From assembly GCF_023015905.1 (NCBI RefSeq), contig NZ_JALKBD010000016.1, positions 1-64,000 on the forward strand: a DNA stretch of 64,000 nucleotides, written 5' to 3'. This document shows positions 35,248 through 44,283 of the stretch, in pieces (within the stretch, counting starts at the first letter, position 1; the number at the start of each line of letters is the position of its first letter). The DNA is from Arenibacter sp. F20364. GTDB lineage: Bacteria; Bacteroidota; Bacteroidia; Flavobacteriales; Flavobacteriaceae. Made by a program: the position numbers and the translations under genes. The notes below the pieces were generated by a model. It saw only the letters and a list, made by a program, of their open reading frames with translations. It did not search any database and was not told where the DNA came from.

Positions 35248-35757
35248 TTAATCTATGATATCCAAGGATTTGGAGAAGTCCTCCCTATTGGGCCAATTGT
35301 GATCCTGGCTAAATATATAACAGACAACAATTCTGTCCTTAAAATCGCTTAAAAGGGCATTTAATGAAACAAATTGGACCAATTCGTTAAAGGAATTCCC
35401 CATACTTTTATAGAAAGCCTCAGGGACATTTTTTTCTAAAGAAAAAGACTGCGCCACCTCTAGGTTGTAAAGCATAAGGTCGGCCGTTAAATGTGGGTCT
35501 ACGCCCAATTTCACGAAATGCTTTATATATTTTTGGGCAACAGACCTCCTAGCCTTGGCTCTTTTTCTTTTTATTGGAAAGTACTCATTGGATATTTTTA
35601 TTTTTGCTTCCTGCACCAGCTTATCTTCCTTGGGGTTGAATACAAAATCATAGTATTCCTTAACTACTGGAAATCTGTGATATAAGTCGATCAATTGCTC
35701 TTCTAGTTCCTTTTTTTTTAATTCGGATAAATATTTTACCAATGCTCTTTTACTCAT
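35248..35757 (-). CDS. DUF6155-like protein
   Basis: The 169-residue all-helical protein starts MSKRALVKYLSELKKKELEE, which matches the DUF6155 family pattern as I remember it. It has no signal peptide, membrane segment or catalytic motif, and many basic residues between about 55 and 75 (PIKRKRAKARRSVAQ). Its role is unknown. It stands alone, upstream of the sigma-factor gene and on the opposite strand. Confidence 0.7.
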   Translation of the reverse strand: MSKRALVKYLSELKKKELEEQLIDLYHRFPVVKEYYDFVFNPKEDKLVQEAKIKISNEYFPIKRKRAKARRSVAQKYIKHFVKLGVDPHLTADLMLYNLEVAQSFSLEKNVPEAFYKSMGNSFNELVQFVSLNALLSDFKDRIVVCYIFSQDHNWPNREDFSKSLDIID

Positions 35758-35976
35758 TCTCCCTATTAAATCGATTTGAATTTAAGAATTGCAATTTCCC
35801 ATTATAATATCAAAAAATGGCACAAGGAAGTAAATTAGTATTTTAATAATTGGATTCCACAGTGAATATCATAAACTTCTCATAAATTATGTATAACTAA
35901 TGCCGCATCCCTTGGAAAAGACATAAAAAAAAGGTATAATGAGAGATTAACACTTCAAAATCCAAATAAAAAATAT

Positions 35977-36840
35977 ATGAGGCAACTAAAGATTATCAAG
36001 CAGGTTACGAATAGGGAATCAAAATCACTAGACAAATATTTGCAGGATATCAGTAAAATAGAGTTGATCACGGCAAATGAAGAGGTTGAATTGGCTCAGA
36101 AAATTAGGGATGGAGATCAAATTGCCTTGGAAAAGCTTACTACAGCAAACTTAAGATTTGTAGTTTCGGTTGCCAAACAATATCAGAATCAGGGTTTAAA
36201 GCTACCTGATCTAATAAATGAGGGAAATGTAGGATTAGTTAAAGCGGCCAAGCGTTTTGACGAGACACGGGGGTTTAAATTTATTTCCTATGCGGTGTGG
36301 TGGATACGTCAGGCTATTCTACAGGCACTTGCCGAACAGTCCAGGGTTGTTCGCTTACCATTGAACAAAATAGGCTCCATAAATAAAATTAAAAAAACAT
36401 TTTCGTACTTGGAACAGGCCCATCAACGGCCACCATCACCCGAGGAGATAGCCAAAGAATTGGAAATGTCCGTTAGCGAGGTAAAGCAATCTTTAAAAAA
36501 TTCTGGAAGGCACGTTTCCATGGATGCACCCTTGAAGGAAGGAGAAAACTCCAGTCTATACGATGTAATACGTTCAGGGGAGTCACCACGACCGGATAGG
36601 ATACTTTTACAACAGTCATTAAACACCGAGATCAATAGGGCTTTGGATACGCTTTCCCAAAGAGAGGCAGATGTTGTTAAATTGTACTACGGTATAGGTG
36701 ACCAGCAATCCATGACCTTGGCGGAGATAGGGCTGACTTTTGACTTAACACGGGAAAGGGTTAGACAGATAAGGGAAAAAGCAATTAGAAAGCTTCGTCA
36801 CAACTCCAGGAGCAAGTTGCTCAAGACTTATTTAGGATAG
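35977..36840 (+). CDS. rpoD: RpoD-type sigma factor
   Basis: The 287-residue protein is a primary-type sigma-70 factor without region 1.1. Region 1.2 (about 15-50) is followed by region 2 with [13 protein letters not shown] and [15 protein letters not shown], region 3, and region 4 with [14 protein letters not shown] and [17 protein letters not shown]. It recognises promoters of the TTG/TAnnTTTG kind. Several residues differ from the flavobacterial primary factor as I remember it ([19 protein letters not shown]), so it could be a second paralogue. A strong bidirectional terminator lies just downstream. Confidence 0.88.
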   Translation: MRQLKIIKQVTNRESKSLDKYLQDISKIELITANEEVELAQKIRDGDQIALEKLTTANLRFVVSVAKQYQNQGLKLPDLINEGNVGLVKAAKRFDETRGFKFISYAVWWIRQAILQALAEQSRVVRLPLNKIGSINKIKKTFSYLEQAHQRPPSPEEIAKELEMSVSEVKQSLKNSGRHVSMDAPLKEGENSSLYDVIRSGESPRPDRILLQQSLNTEINRALDTLSQREADVVKLYYGIGDQQSMTLAEIGLTFDLTRERVRQIREKAIRKLRHNSRSKLLKTYLG

Positions 36841-36850
36841 GTTGTATAAA

Positions 36851-36895
36851 ACAAACAGGCCGAATAAATAGTATTTATTCGGCCTGTTTGTTTTT
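36851..36895. terminator. Bidirectional terminator, 19-bp perfect stem
   Basis: ACAAACAGGCCGAATAAAT (36851-36869) pairs perfectly with 36873-36891 around a 3-base loop. T-runs follow on the plus strand (TTTTT) and on the minus strand (TTTTATAC). It ends the sigma-factor gene and the convergent minus-strand unit that includes the micropeptides. Confidence 0.92.
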
Positions 36896-36908
36896 AAAAG
36901 CAATTGGA

Positions 36909-37010
36909 TTAAGAATAACTCAATTTACTGATATTGAAATCAATTAGAATTTCATTTAAATCTTCAATGAAGTTTAAATAAGCTGTGTTGTCTGGATTTT
37001 GTTTTGCCAT
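36909..37010 (-). CDS. Micropeptide A, 33 residues
   Basis: The frame from ATG to TAA encodes MAKQNPDNTAYLNFIEDLNE and 13 more residues ending KLSYS. It shares the pattern Y-L-x-F-x-x-D-L-N-E-I-L with micropeptide B, 40 bases upstream. It ends 14 bases from the terminator stem. The shared pattern across two separate frames argues that both are real genes. No known family is recognised. Confidence 0.5.
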   Translation of the reverse strand: MAKQNPDNTAYLNFIEDLNEILIDFNISKLSYS

Positions 37011-37049
37011 CTTAATAGGGGTTTTTTAGATTTTGAATTCCGGGCAGAA

Positions 37050-37148
37050 CTACATGTAGTCCAACTCCGCCAATTCGTTCAAACTTAAAATTTCATTTAA
37101 ATCTTGTAGGAATGCTAGGTATTCCTCTCCGTAGGTGTCGTATAACAT
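37050..37148 (-). CDS. Micropeptide B, 32 residues
   Basis: The frame encodes MLYDTYGEEYLAFLQDLNEI followed by 12 residues ending ELDYM. Eleven of 24 aligned residues match micropeptide A, centred on DLNEIL, whereas the flanks differ, as expected for paralogues. A DNA block of 16 bases around ATTTCATTTAAATCTT is identical in both. The start overlaps the end of the 68-codon ORF in another frame, which would allow coupling. It is acidic and predicted helical. Confidence 0.5.
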   Translation of the reverse strand: MLYDTYGEEYLAFLQDLNEILSLNELAELDYM

Positions 37149-37321
37149 AGTAAGGCTTGGTTTAGGTTATTATTATTGTTTGGGTCAATAATCATATGGT
37201 AAACATATTTATTATCTCTTTCCACACCAATTAAATGTTGTGTACAAGTGTTTTTTAGTTGTAAAGTGTACAGTTTATAAAGTTTAATCCTTTTATGGGC
37301 AAATGATTTAAGAACTTCCAT
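37115..37321 (-). CDS. Hypothetical 68-residue protein before the micropeptides
   Basis: An ATG-started frame begins 49 bases after the helical-repeat protein gene ends and overlaps micropeptide B by 34 bases. The product is basic and has a run of five Asn residues (DPNNNNN) encoded by an AAT tandem repeat. No family is recognised. It fits the direction and spacing of the unit but rests on reading frame alone. Confidence 0.4.
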   Translation of the reverse strand: MEVLKSFAHKRIKLYKLYTLQLKNTCTQHLIGVERDNKYVYHMIIDPNNNNNLNQALLCYTTPTERNT

Positions 37322-37370
37322 TTAATTGCTGACCATACTTATTACTGTAACTGTAAATGGCGCTATTAAC

Positions 37371-39188
37371 TTATTTCCTAAAAATTTTATTGGTTAGGTC
37401 CTTTAATTGGTCCAGGAAATTTATTTCCTCCAATTCCCCCAGATTTTTTTCACTTTTATAGCTACTACTATTGTAAAAGGTAATATGCTCTGAGGTGGTA
37501 ATATCAAAATCGATTTCGAACAAGTCGTTATAATCAAAAGTTTCTTCCTCTATATCAATAGGTGTGAATTTAGGATCCGAGGATGCTGCCCTATCGTTTT
37601 CAGGGGTTCTCCTATTGGATGGTGCTTTTGGGGCAAAATTTGATTTGGCCTTTTCAAAAGTTACCGAAGGGTCTAAATGCAGTTTTTGAGGTTTATTGAT
37701 GGCCTTTTTTAATTCCGCGTTATGATTGGAAGGGCTTAACATCCCGTCTGTAGACAACTTCTGTAATTTAGCTTCTATATACAGTGAAACCAACATTGCC
37801 TTTTCCCCAATAACTTTGTCCGTATGATTGTGGAGGGTTTCCAAAAAATACAAATCGCTAAGATCACCAACTTGTTGCATCTCTTGAAGTAATAGAAGTT
37901 GTGATTCCCTATCCAAAGAGTTGAACAAATGGTTAAATACATAATGTTCCCCGAAATCTACAATATTGTTGTCGACATCCTCCTCATCGATATCCATGGG
38001 ATACTCAAAAAGGAACTTCAATATTATTTCTTTGATAAGATTGGCAATGGATTCGTTTTCTTCCTCATCCAACATTTCATTTAATAAAGGGACTTCACGA
38101 ATATCCCCCATTTCTGCAATGGAATGTAGTAATTTCACTTTTTTAGACTCCCAATCGGTGTAGAACTTGGCAGCCGGTAGTTTCATTTCTCCGAGATCCA
38201 ATAAATTCTCATCTTTCCCTATGGCCTCTGCCCTACTCTCTTCCTCTACATGGGACTTCAATATGTCACTAATTTGTTTTTTCATATAGGGATCTAGGAC
38301 CACCTCATAATCCACTTCAAAATCATTAGGGTTAATAATTGGGTCTGATTCCGATTTTATTTCTTCGATTTCCAATATTAAGGGCAAAAAATCGATGTTT
38401 AAAAAAGAGGCCTCCTTCTTCTGTGGGTTGTTAGGGGAAAGCATATCATTTTCCCCGTAAATTTCCTCGTAGATCGCCTCATAAGGGTTTCTTTCAAAAC
38501 CTTCCATGCCCAGGCATGCCCTTAAGAACTCCAAATCGTTGGTAATCATCAGCACTTCCTGTATTTCGGGACTGCTACCTTCATTGGGATCCTCATTATT
38601 TGTTACCAACGGAATAAAGTCAAGATCAAGCTCCTCCTCTCTTAATGAATCAGGTTTGATACTGGCATTTTGAGAATTGCTGTCCAAAGGCCTATTATTT
38701 TTAGGTTGTTCCATTATTGATTCTAAATCTTTTAAATTGTCGTTAACATCTTTGTTATGCTTCAGCATGGTGCTATTCTCGGTGGTTTGGGCGTCCAAAT
38801 GTTCCGAGTTTTCAAAGGCATCTATTTGTAGTCCAAACTCTTTGGACATTTTGTGGATTATTTGTCTTGTACCGTCATCAAAGTCAATATACATTTCCAG
38901 GAGGATATTGGACATGATTTGTTGGTTGTCTGTCCGGTGTAAAAGTTTCCATAATTCTACCTTGAGGTCTATCAGCTCCCTTTTCTTTCCTTTAATATTT
39001 CCTTGGTCATATAGCAATAGTTCACATATTATTCCCCGTATTTGTTTCATTTTTGCTTCCTTATTGTTCCGCTTTATTAGTGTACTGCTTCTTAAAAGGA
39101 ATAGGATAGTCAAATACATCAGGGTCAACAAAACGAATAAGGTCGTAAGATCCCATAACAGACTGGTATGTATTTTGGGTATATTCAC
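37371..39188 (-). CDS. Membrane-anchored helical-repeat protein
   Basis: The 605-residue protein starts with GTG; an in-frame TAG directly precedes it, so no earlier start is possible. One transmembrane segment lies at about residues 12-32 (LTTLFVLLTLMYLTILFLL), leaving the rest in the cytoplasm. The rest is acidic, with low-complexity linkers (about 140-300 and 490-560) and HEAT-like helical pairs in the middle (VPLLNEMLDEEENESIANL, later YFLETLHNHTDKVIGEKAM). HEAT repeats usually bind proteins. It lies 22 bases after the hybrid kinase gene, so the two are probably co-expressed. Function is unknown. Confidence 0.75.
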   Translation of the reverse strand: MNIPKIHTSLLWDLTTLFVLLTLMYLTILFLLRSSTLIKRNNKEAKMKQIRGIICELLLYDQGNIKGKKRELIDLKVELWKLLHRTDNQQIMSNILLEMYIDFDDGTRQIIHKMSKEFGLQIDAFENSEHLDAQTTENSTMLKHNKDVNDNLKDLESIMEQPKNNRPLDSNSQNASIKPDSLREEELDLDFIPLVTNNEDPNEGSSPEIQEVLMITNDLEFLRACLGMEGFERNPYEAIYEEIYGENDMLSPNNPQKKEASFLNIDFLPLILEIEEIKSESDPIINPNDFEVDYEVVLDPYMKKQISDILKSHVEEESRAEAIGKDENLLDLGEMKLPAAKFYTDWESKKVKLLHSIAEMGDIREVPLLNEMLDEEENESIANLIKEIILKFLFEYPMDIDEEDVDNNIVDFGEHYVFNHLFNSLDRESQLLLLQEMQQVGDLSDLYFLETLHNHTDKVIGEKAMLVSLYIEAKLQKLSTDGMLSPSNHNAELKKAINKPQKLHLDPSVTFEKAKSNFAPKAPSNRRTPENDRAASSDPKFTPIDIEEETFDYNDLFEIDFDITTSEHITFYNSSSYKSEKNLGELEEINFLDQLKDLTNKIFRK

Positions 39189-39210
39189 CTATTCGCACTT
39201 TTTAGTTTTA

Positions 39211-41007
39211 TCAATGTTTATTTCCCCTTGTTTTAATAAGCATCAGTTCCCTGTCAATGGCCTTCTCTACCATGGGATATGCCAATATTAATTGGTCGTA
39301 TAACCTTCCAATTTCCTGAAGATCCTTATTGTTCTTACAGCATACTGTAATATTATCTACAAGGGAATAGAGGTGATCCGCTCTCATCATGGAAAGTCCC
39401 GTTTTAACCTTGTGGGCCGCGAAACCCAAACGATTAAAATTGCCTTCGGGAATATATATATTGGCTCTACCAATAAAATCCAGCATATTTTGTTTAAATA
39501 ATCCAATCAATTCCTCCAGCAGGTCTATTTCGCCCATGCACTCTTCCAATAAATCTGTTAAGCTGACTTCCCAGGCTTCCTTTTTTAATGAAAAGTGGGC
39601 AAGGCCTGTACTAGGTTCAATTAGAGATTTGGACTCTTTATCCTTTTTGTATTTAAATAAAGTGGTCATTAAATCATCTGGGCTATAGGGTTTCAGGATA
39701 TAATCATTTATACCCAGTGCTTTACATTTGTTTTTATCACTAATGGTAAAATTGCCTGTCAATGCTATAATGGGTATGTTCTTGATATGATTATTACTGG
39801 AGTCTCGAATTATTTGGGTAATTTGATATCCGTTCATTACCGGCATTCCAAGGTCCATCAGGACTAAATCTACCCTATGATTTTGCATATAATCCATTCC
39901 AGCTAGGGCGTTATCCGTTACAAATACTTTACACCCCCAAATTTTTAGGCGCTGTTCAATTATTTTTTGAATGAGTATATTGTCCTCAAAGACAAGTAGG
40001 TGTAGTCCTTCTATGTTTTTATCGGTTGTATCTGTATTATTGGAATCTGACTGGAGGCCCGATGTTTTGATCTGTTTGCCTTTTTTATAGGGGAGGGTGA
40101 ACTTATAAGCACAACCATCACCCAAGGTGGCCATTGTTGTCAAGGAGCCATTTAGGATTTGTATTATTCCCTTTACCATGGCAAAACCAATCCCTGAACC
40201 GCCTATATCGGTTTCCATATCTTCAGTTAATACAGTATTGGGCCTTAAGGTGTTTTTTAATGTTCCGGAAGGCAAATCCCTTATTTCAAAATCGAGTTCA
40301 TAGTAATTACTGTTCTGCTTACGAAGCTTAATTTGTAGAAGGATATTTCCTTCGTCAATCAATTTTATCGAATTTCCTATGAGGGTAAGCAGAATTTGGG
40401 ACAATTTGGATGGATCTCCCAATAGAATTTCAGGAATTTCGGTATCCAAATCCACCTCTAGGGTAACATCCTTGTTAGTTATTAGGGTGTTGCACAGATA
40501 CATGGTATCCCTAATAATGCTGTAGAAATTAAAATCGATACTTTCAAACCTTTCTTTTCCGGAGGTGAGCTTGGTATATTCCAATAGCTCATTGATTATT
40601 TCCAAAAGGTTGTTGGAGGAGGTAGATATGGAATTAAGATGGGATATTTGTTCTGAGCTTAGGTTGCCGTCTTTTAGCAAATCTACCGACTCAATTATTC
40701 CATTAATTGGGGTTCTAATTTCATCACCTACTTTTGCAAGAAGCCTGCCTTCCACTTGGCTGGTTTTATTTTGTAAAGTATTTAGCCTTTGTTTATTCCC
40801 AATGGTCAAATCAAAATCTTTGTTTTTGGTATTGGAGTTGGAAATTTTTGATTTGGGTCCCAGGACTTTTTCCTCAAGACGATATTTAAAGGTCATAAAG
40901 GATTTTTTTAATAAGGAAGCTTCCTCAGAGGTTAATTCCTCGAAGGAGAAATGGTTTAGTTGACCTTCAAGATTTGTCAGATGGGATAGTAGGTTGTTGG
41001 TTTTCAA
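39211..41007 (-). CDS. Degenerate hybrid histidine kinase with receiver and Hpt domains
   Basis: The 598-residue protein starts with TTG (in-frame TAA two codons upstream); the next Met is residue 38. Domains in order are a coiled-coil N terminus, HisKA (about 88-155), HATPase (about 190-330), receiver (about 340-460) and Hpt (about 480-575). The H-box reads VGDEIRTPING, so the phospho-accepting His is Asp95 (codon GAT). The G1 box is also poor (RDLPSGTL), whereas N-box GNSIKL and G2-box GGSGIGFAMVKG are kept. The receiver keeps its Asp in LMDLGMP, and Hpt keeps His in AAHKVKTG. It has no membrane segment. It probably cannot autophosphorylate and may pass or sense phosphoryl groups from another kinase. 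Confidence 0.88.
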   Translation of the reverse strand: MKTNNLLSHLTNLEGQLNHFSFEELTSEEASLLKKSFMTFKYRLEEKVLGPKSKISNSNTKNKDFDLTIGNKQRLNTLQNKTSQVEGRLLAKVGDEIRTPINGIIESVDLLKDGNLSSEQISHLNSISTSSNNLLEIINELLEYTKLTSGKERFESIDFNFYSIIRDTMYLCNTLITNKDVTLEVDLDTEIPEILLGDPSKLSQILLTLIGNSIKLIDEGNILLQIKLRKQNSNYYELDFEIRDLPSGTLKNTLRPNTVLTEDMETDIGGSGIGFAMVKGIIQILNGSLTTMATLGDGCAYKFTLPYKKGKQIKTSGLQSDSNNTDTTDKNIEGLHLLVFEDNILIQKIIEQRLKIWGCKVFVTDNALAGMDYMQNHRVDLVLMDLGMPVMNGYQITQIIRDSSNNHIKNIPIIALTGNFTISDKNKCKALGINDYILKPYSPDDLMTTLFKYKKDKESKSLIEPSTGLAHFSLKKEAWEVSLTDLLEECMGEIDLLEELIGLFKQNMLDFIGRANIYIPEGNFNRLGFAAHKVKTGLSMMRADHLYSLVDNITVCCKNNKDLQEIGRLYDQLILAYPMVEKAIDRELMLIKTRGNKH

Positions 41008-41134
41008 TTTTTAATAGTTTGGGTTCTGAAAGTCTAAAACTCCCCTTTTAAAGTTCCGTTTACAATTAAATGTTATCTACGCTTCGTTTTATGTTGTCAA
41101 ATGCCGTTATTTGTATGTATCAAACCCTCTAAGT

Positions 41135-42424
41135 ATGAAGTATTTTATCGGATTTATAGGTATTTTAACGATTATGGCCTGTAAGGAAAAACAAGAAAAA
41201 TTGACAGAGTCGCTCCCAGAGAAAGCTGCACGTATACACGAAAACGTGATCACCATAGATACCCATGTTGATATTAATGTGTCCAATTTTACCGATACTA
41301 TAAACTATACCCAGAAACTGGACAACCAAGTAAATTTGCCAAAACTTATGAGTGGCGGACTGGATGTTCCCTGGTTGATAGTGTATACTGGCCAAGGAGA
41401 ATTAAACGAGGCTGGGTTTGCCAAGGCCAAGGAAAATGCCATGGCAAAGTTCAATGCCATACATCGATTGTGTGAGGAAATAGCCCCGGAAGTGATAGAT
41501 TTGGCCTATTCCTCCAACGATGTCTACCAAATTATAGGTTCTGGCAAAAAAGTAGCCATGATAGGGGTTGAAAATGCTTACCCTATAGGCGAGGATCTGT
41601 CGGAATTTGAAAACTATTATAATTTAGGGGCAAGATATATTTCCTTATCCCACAATGGGCATAGTCAATTCTGTGATTCCAACACTGGTGAGGCCGATGG
41701 CGTATGGTTGCACAACGGGCTAAGCGACCTGGGAAAAAAGGCCGTTCAGGAGATGAATCGGTTGGGAATAATGATCGATGTATCCCATGTATCCAAAGAA
41801 TCCATGAAACAAATGATAGCCTTGTCCAAAGCGCCTATTATTGCATCCCATTCCTCAGCACGGGCCCTATGTGACCATAGCCGGAATTTGGACGACGAAC
41901 AATTGTTGCTCATGAAAGAGAATGGAGGTGTGGTACAAACGGTGGCCTTTAGTTCCTATTTGAATACAGAAAAGCATGAGGTCTATGCTGCCTATTTAAA
42001 AGATTTTCAAAAGGAGGTAGCCGATTCTTTGGGAATAGATTGGTATACCTTTGATGAGTTTGCCGATCTGTCCGAAGAAAAGAAAAAGACCTTTATGGAG
42101 AATTACTCCAAAGTAGTTGGGATGGCCAAGGCTAAGGTTGGTAAGAGGAAAGATCAACCACAGGCCGTGGATGTGGCCGATTTTGTAGACCACATTGATT
42201 ATATGGTGAATTTAATTGGTATCGATCACGTGGGAATCAGTTCCGATTTTGACGGTGGTGGAGGCATTGAAGGGTGGTCGGACGCGTCCGAAACCCCCAA
42301 TGTAACCCTCGAGTTGGTTAAAAGAGGTTATTCTGAAGAGGAAATTGCACAACTTTGGGGAGGCAATTTACTACGGGTATTGGATCAGGTACAGGAAGTG
42401 GCGAACGCTTACGCCCTTAATTAA
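41135..42424 (+). CDS. Membrane dipeptidase (M19 family) lipoprotein
   Basis: From the ATG at 41135 (429 residues) the protein has a lipoprotein signal ending in TIMAC; the longer frame would use TTG at 41111. M19 motifs are DTHVDIN (metal ligands), GVENAYPIGEDL, SHNGHSQFCDS, DVSHVSKESM, ASHSSARAL, and GIDHVGISSDFDGG, which together bind the di-zinc centre. It hydrolyses dipeptides, probably in the periplasm. The last 4 bases overlap the convergent thioesterase gene. Confidence 0.92.
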   Translation: MKYFIGFIGILTIMACKEKQEKLTESLPEKAARIHENVITIDTHVDINVSNFTDTINYTQKLDNQVNLPKLMSGGLDVPWLIVYTGQGELNEAGFAKAKENAMAKFNAIHRLCEEIAPEVIDLAYSSNDVYQIIGSGKKVAMIGVENAYPIGEDLSEFENYYNLGARYISLSHNGHSQFCDSNTGEADGVWLHNGLSDLGKKAVQEMNRLGIMIDVSHVSKESMKQMIALSKAPIIASHSSARALCDHSRNLDDEQLLLMKENGGVVQTVAFSSYLNTEKHEVYAAYLKDFQKEVADSLGIDWYTFDEFADLSEEKKKTFMENYSKVVGMAKAKVGKRKDQPQAVDVADFVDHIDYMVNLIGIDHVGISSDFDGGGGIEGWSDASETPNVTLELVKRGYSEEEIAQLWGGNLLRVLDQVQEVANAYALN

Positions 42425-42816
42425 ACTTCTGTAGCCAGACGATCCCTTACAAATTCAATTTTGGTCTTGCCATGTGGTTTGGGTTTTCCATCCGCACCTA
42501 AATTGACCATTATGATATTGTCTACCGTGACAATAGTTTCCCTGGTCATTTTATTCCTAACTTCACAGTTAAGTGTCAAGGAAGTCTTTCCAAATTTTAC
42601 CACGTCTATGCCTATTTCAACGATATCACCCTTTAATGCAGTGCTCATAAAGTTTATTTCGGACATATACTTGGTAACCACTCGTTTGTTTTCCAACTGT
42701 ATAATGCTATATAGGGCGGCTTCCTCGTCTATCCAGGCAAGTAACTTGCCCCCAAATAAAGTACCATTGGCGTTTAGATCTTCCGGTTTCACCCATTTTC
42801 TAGTATGAAATCTCAT
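42421..42816 (-). CDS. Acyl-CoA thioesterase, hotdog fold
   Basis: From the ATG at 42816 the product has 131 residues (MRFHTRKWVKPEDLN); a longer frame to 42885 would add 23 residues not typical of the family. The hotdog-fold signature includes NANGTLFGGKLLAWIDEEAA with the catalytic Asp/Glu, and the beta strand ending VTVDNIIMVNL. Such proteins hydrolyse acyl-CoA to free fatty acid and CoA. It overlaps the 3' end of the convergent dipeptidase gene by 4 bases. Confidence 0.88.
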   Translation of the reverse strand: MRFHTRKWVKPEDLNANGTLFGGKLLAWIDEEAALYSIIQLENKRVVTKYMSEINFMSTALKGDIVEIGIDVVKFGKTSLTLNCEVRNKMTRETIVTVDNIIMVNLGADGKPKPHGKTKIEFVRDRLATEV

Positions 42817-43174
42817 GTCTTTTATTTTTATTGCAAAATTAGTAAAGAAATTTGCCCCATAATACTCTTCAAGTGGAAATGTCAACCGATTTAGGTAAAT
42901 CTAAATTACATCTTAATTTTTTGTTCAATTTGGGAATTAATGTGGGTGATAATCATTAGATTCCCATAATTCTCGGGCAATATATTAGTAGGATTATTCT
43001 TGATTAAATTGAAGTCTATTTTGTAATACTAAAATTTTTTCTTTTGGTTTTTCCCTAAAATCAGGACATTGTTCCTAGTGCATAATAACAATGTTCATAA
43101 CCTCGTTAAAAACTATACAGAATTGCCGAATATGGGAAAACCCTAATTCCTACCTTTATAAAAACACCAATGAT
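42817..43174. other. Gene-free stretch
   Basis: AT-rich sequence between the thioesterase and the next plus-strand gene. TATTTTG near 43020 is a weak -7-like candidate. I see no RNA gene, repeat or terminator. Confidence 0.4.
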
Positions 43175-43588
43175 ATGAGCAATAGGTCCCATAGTCTTTT
43201 GGAAATTCGTCCTATAATCCCTTCAGCGAAAGTAACGGAAATTATGAGCAGTGATGAGAGGTTTCAAAACCAAACCTTACGTCCGGTAATAAAAATGCAA
43301 AACTCCTTACTGCTTTTGGTCTTTCAGAATTACATCACTAAACATAAAAATAGTTTTTATGACTTAGGGATGCAAAAACGTCTGATTTTTATAGAAAATG
43401 CGATCCAAAAGGACATTAAGTTTAGAAATTCCTTAAAAGGAATTGTCATAGGCCAATTTACCACAGAGGAATATGAACTGTACATACTTAATTCCTCCTC
43501 TTTAAATAAGCGTATGATGCAAATGGTCATTGAACGCATTAAGGATCAGGTTCAATTTTTTGAAAAAGTTTCACTTCAGACGGTTTAG
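43175..43588 (+). CDS. Flavobacterial conserved protein (often named glyoxalase)
   Basis: From the ATG at 43175 the protein has 137 residues and begins MSNRSHSLLEIRPIIPSA; the longer frame from 43091 adds 28 residues without family likeness. The sequence NQTLRPVIKMQN, FYDLGMQKRL and KDIKFRNSLKGIVIGQFTTE match a conserved flavobacterial protein that databases often label glyoxalase, but no metal-binding glyoxalase pattern is visible. It is predicted all-helical and cytoplasmic. Its function should be regarded as unknown. Confidence 0.72.
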   Translation: MSNRSHSLLEIRPIIPSAKVTEIMSSDERFQNQTLRPVIKMQNSLLLLVFQNYITKHKNSFYDLGMQKRLIFIENAIQKDIKFRNSLKGIVIGQFTTEEYELYILNSSSLNKRMMQMVIERIKDQVQFFEKVSLQTV

Positions 43589-43593
43589 ACTGA

Positions 43594-44283
43594 TTAATCC
43601 AAAAGTGATTCCCCGTTAAGATTGGTTGTGAGTATGTCGCTCATTAAATCAAAATACGGCCGTATTGCTCGGAATGCATGGTCTACATTTGTCATAAAAT
43701 CGGGATCCAAAACTTCTTTGTCGGAAAAATTTTTAACAAAAATGAATTGTTTCCTTCTGATCAGATCAATGTTGGGGTGATCTTTGTTGAATCCGGATGG
43801 GGAAGTTTTTAATTCATCGCCCTGCATTTCACCCCAAACCTCCTTGAAGTTTTTTTTATTCATTATAGAACGGATTTCCGAGGCGTCGGTTTCGAATTCC
43901 TTTCTTATTCTGAAGAGGTCTTCTTTATTGGGCCCCCAAAATCCAGCAGCAATAAAGGTTTCATTGGGTTTTATACGTAAATAGTATCCTCCGCGTAAGC
44001 GTAGTCCAGCTCTTGAAAAAGAACCGGCAAAATGGGTCTTATACGGAGTTTTGTCCTTTGAAAATCGGACATCCCTATAGATTCGGAACATTTTTGATTT
44101 TTCAATATCATCATGGACTTTTAATTTGTCCATTAAGGAGGTATAAAAACTTTTCACCCCTGTTTCCAGCTCCTTGAATTCACTTTTGTGTTCCGTGAAC
44201 CATTCCCTAGAGTTGTTTTTTTTAAGGTTTTCCAAAAATTGAAACACATCTTTCGTAATTACCTCCTGTTGTATACGACTCAT
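43594..44283 (-). CDS. DUF2461 family protein
   Basis: The 229-residue protein matches the DUF2461 pattern: FLENLKKNNSREWFTEHKSE near the N terminus, RDVRFSKDKTPYKTH, RGGYYLRIKPNETFIAAGFW, and a C-terminal LIRRKQFIFVKNF. No catalytic chemistry is established for the family. Its start lies within the promoter region of the divergent cysE gene. It converges on the previous gene with a 5-base gap. Confidence 0.85.
   Translation of the reverse strand: MSRIQQEVITKDVFQFLENLKKNNSREWFTEHKSEFKELETGVKSFYTSLMDKLKVHDDIEKSKMFRIYRDVRFSKDKTPYKTHFAGSFSRAGLRLRGGYYLRIKPNETFIAAGFWGPNKEDLFRIRKEFETDASEIRSIMNKKNFKEVWGEMQGDELKTSPSGFNKDHPNIDLIRRKQFIFVKNFSDKEVLDPDFMTNVDHAFRAIRPYFDLMSDILTTNLNGESLLD

Noticed and set aside
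37966-38163. Plus-strand frames inside the helical-repeat protein gene
   Set aside because: Antisense shadows of an acidic, Asp/Glu-rich coding sequence; Ser-rich composition is typical of such shadows.
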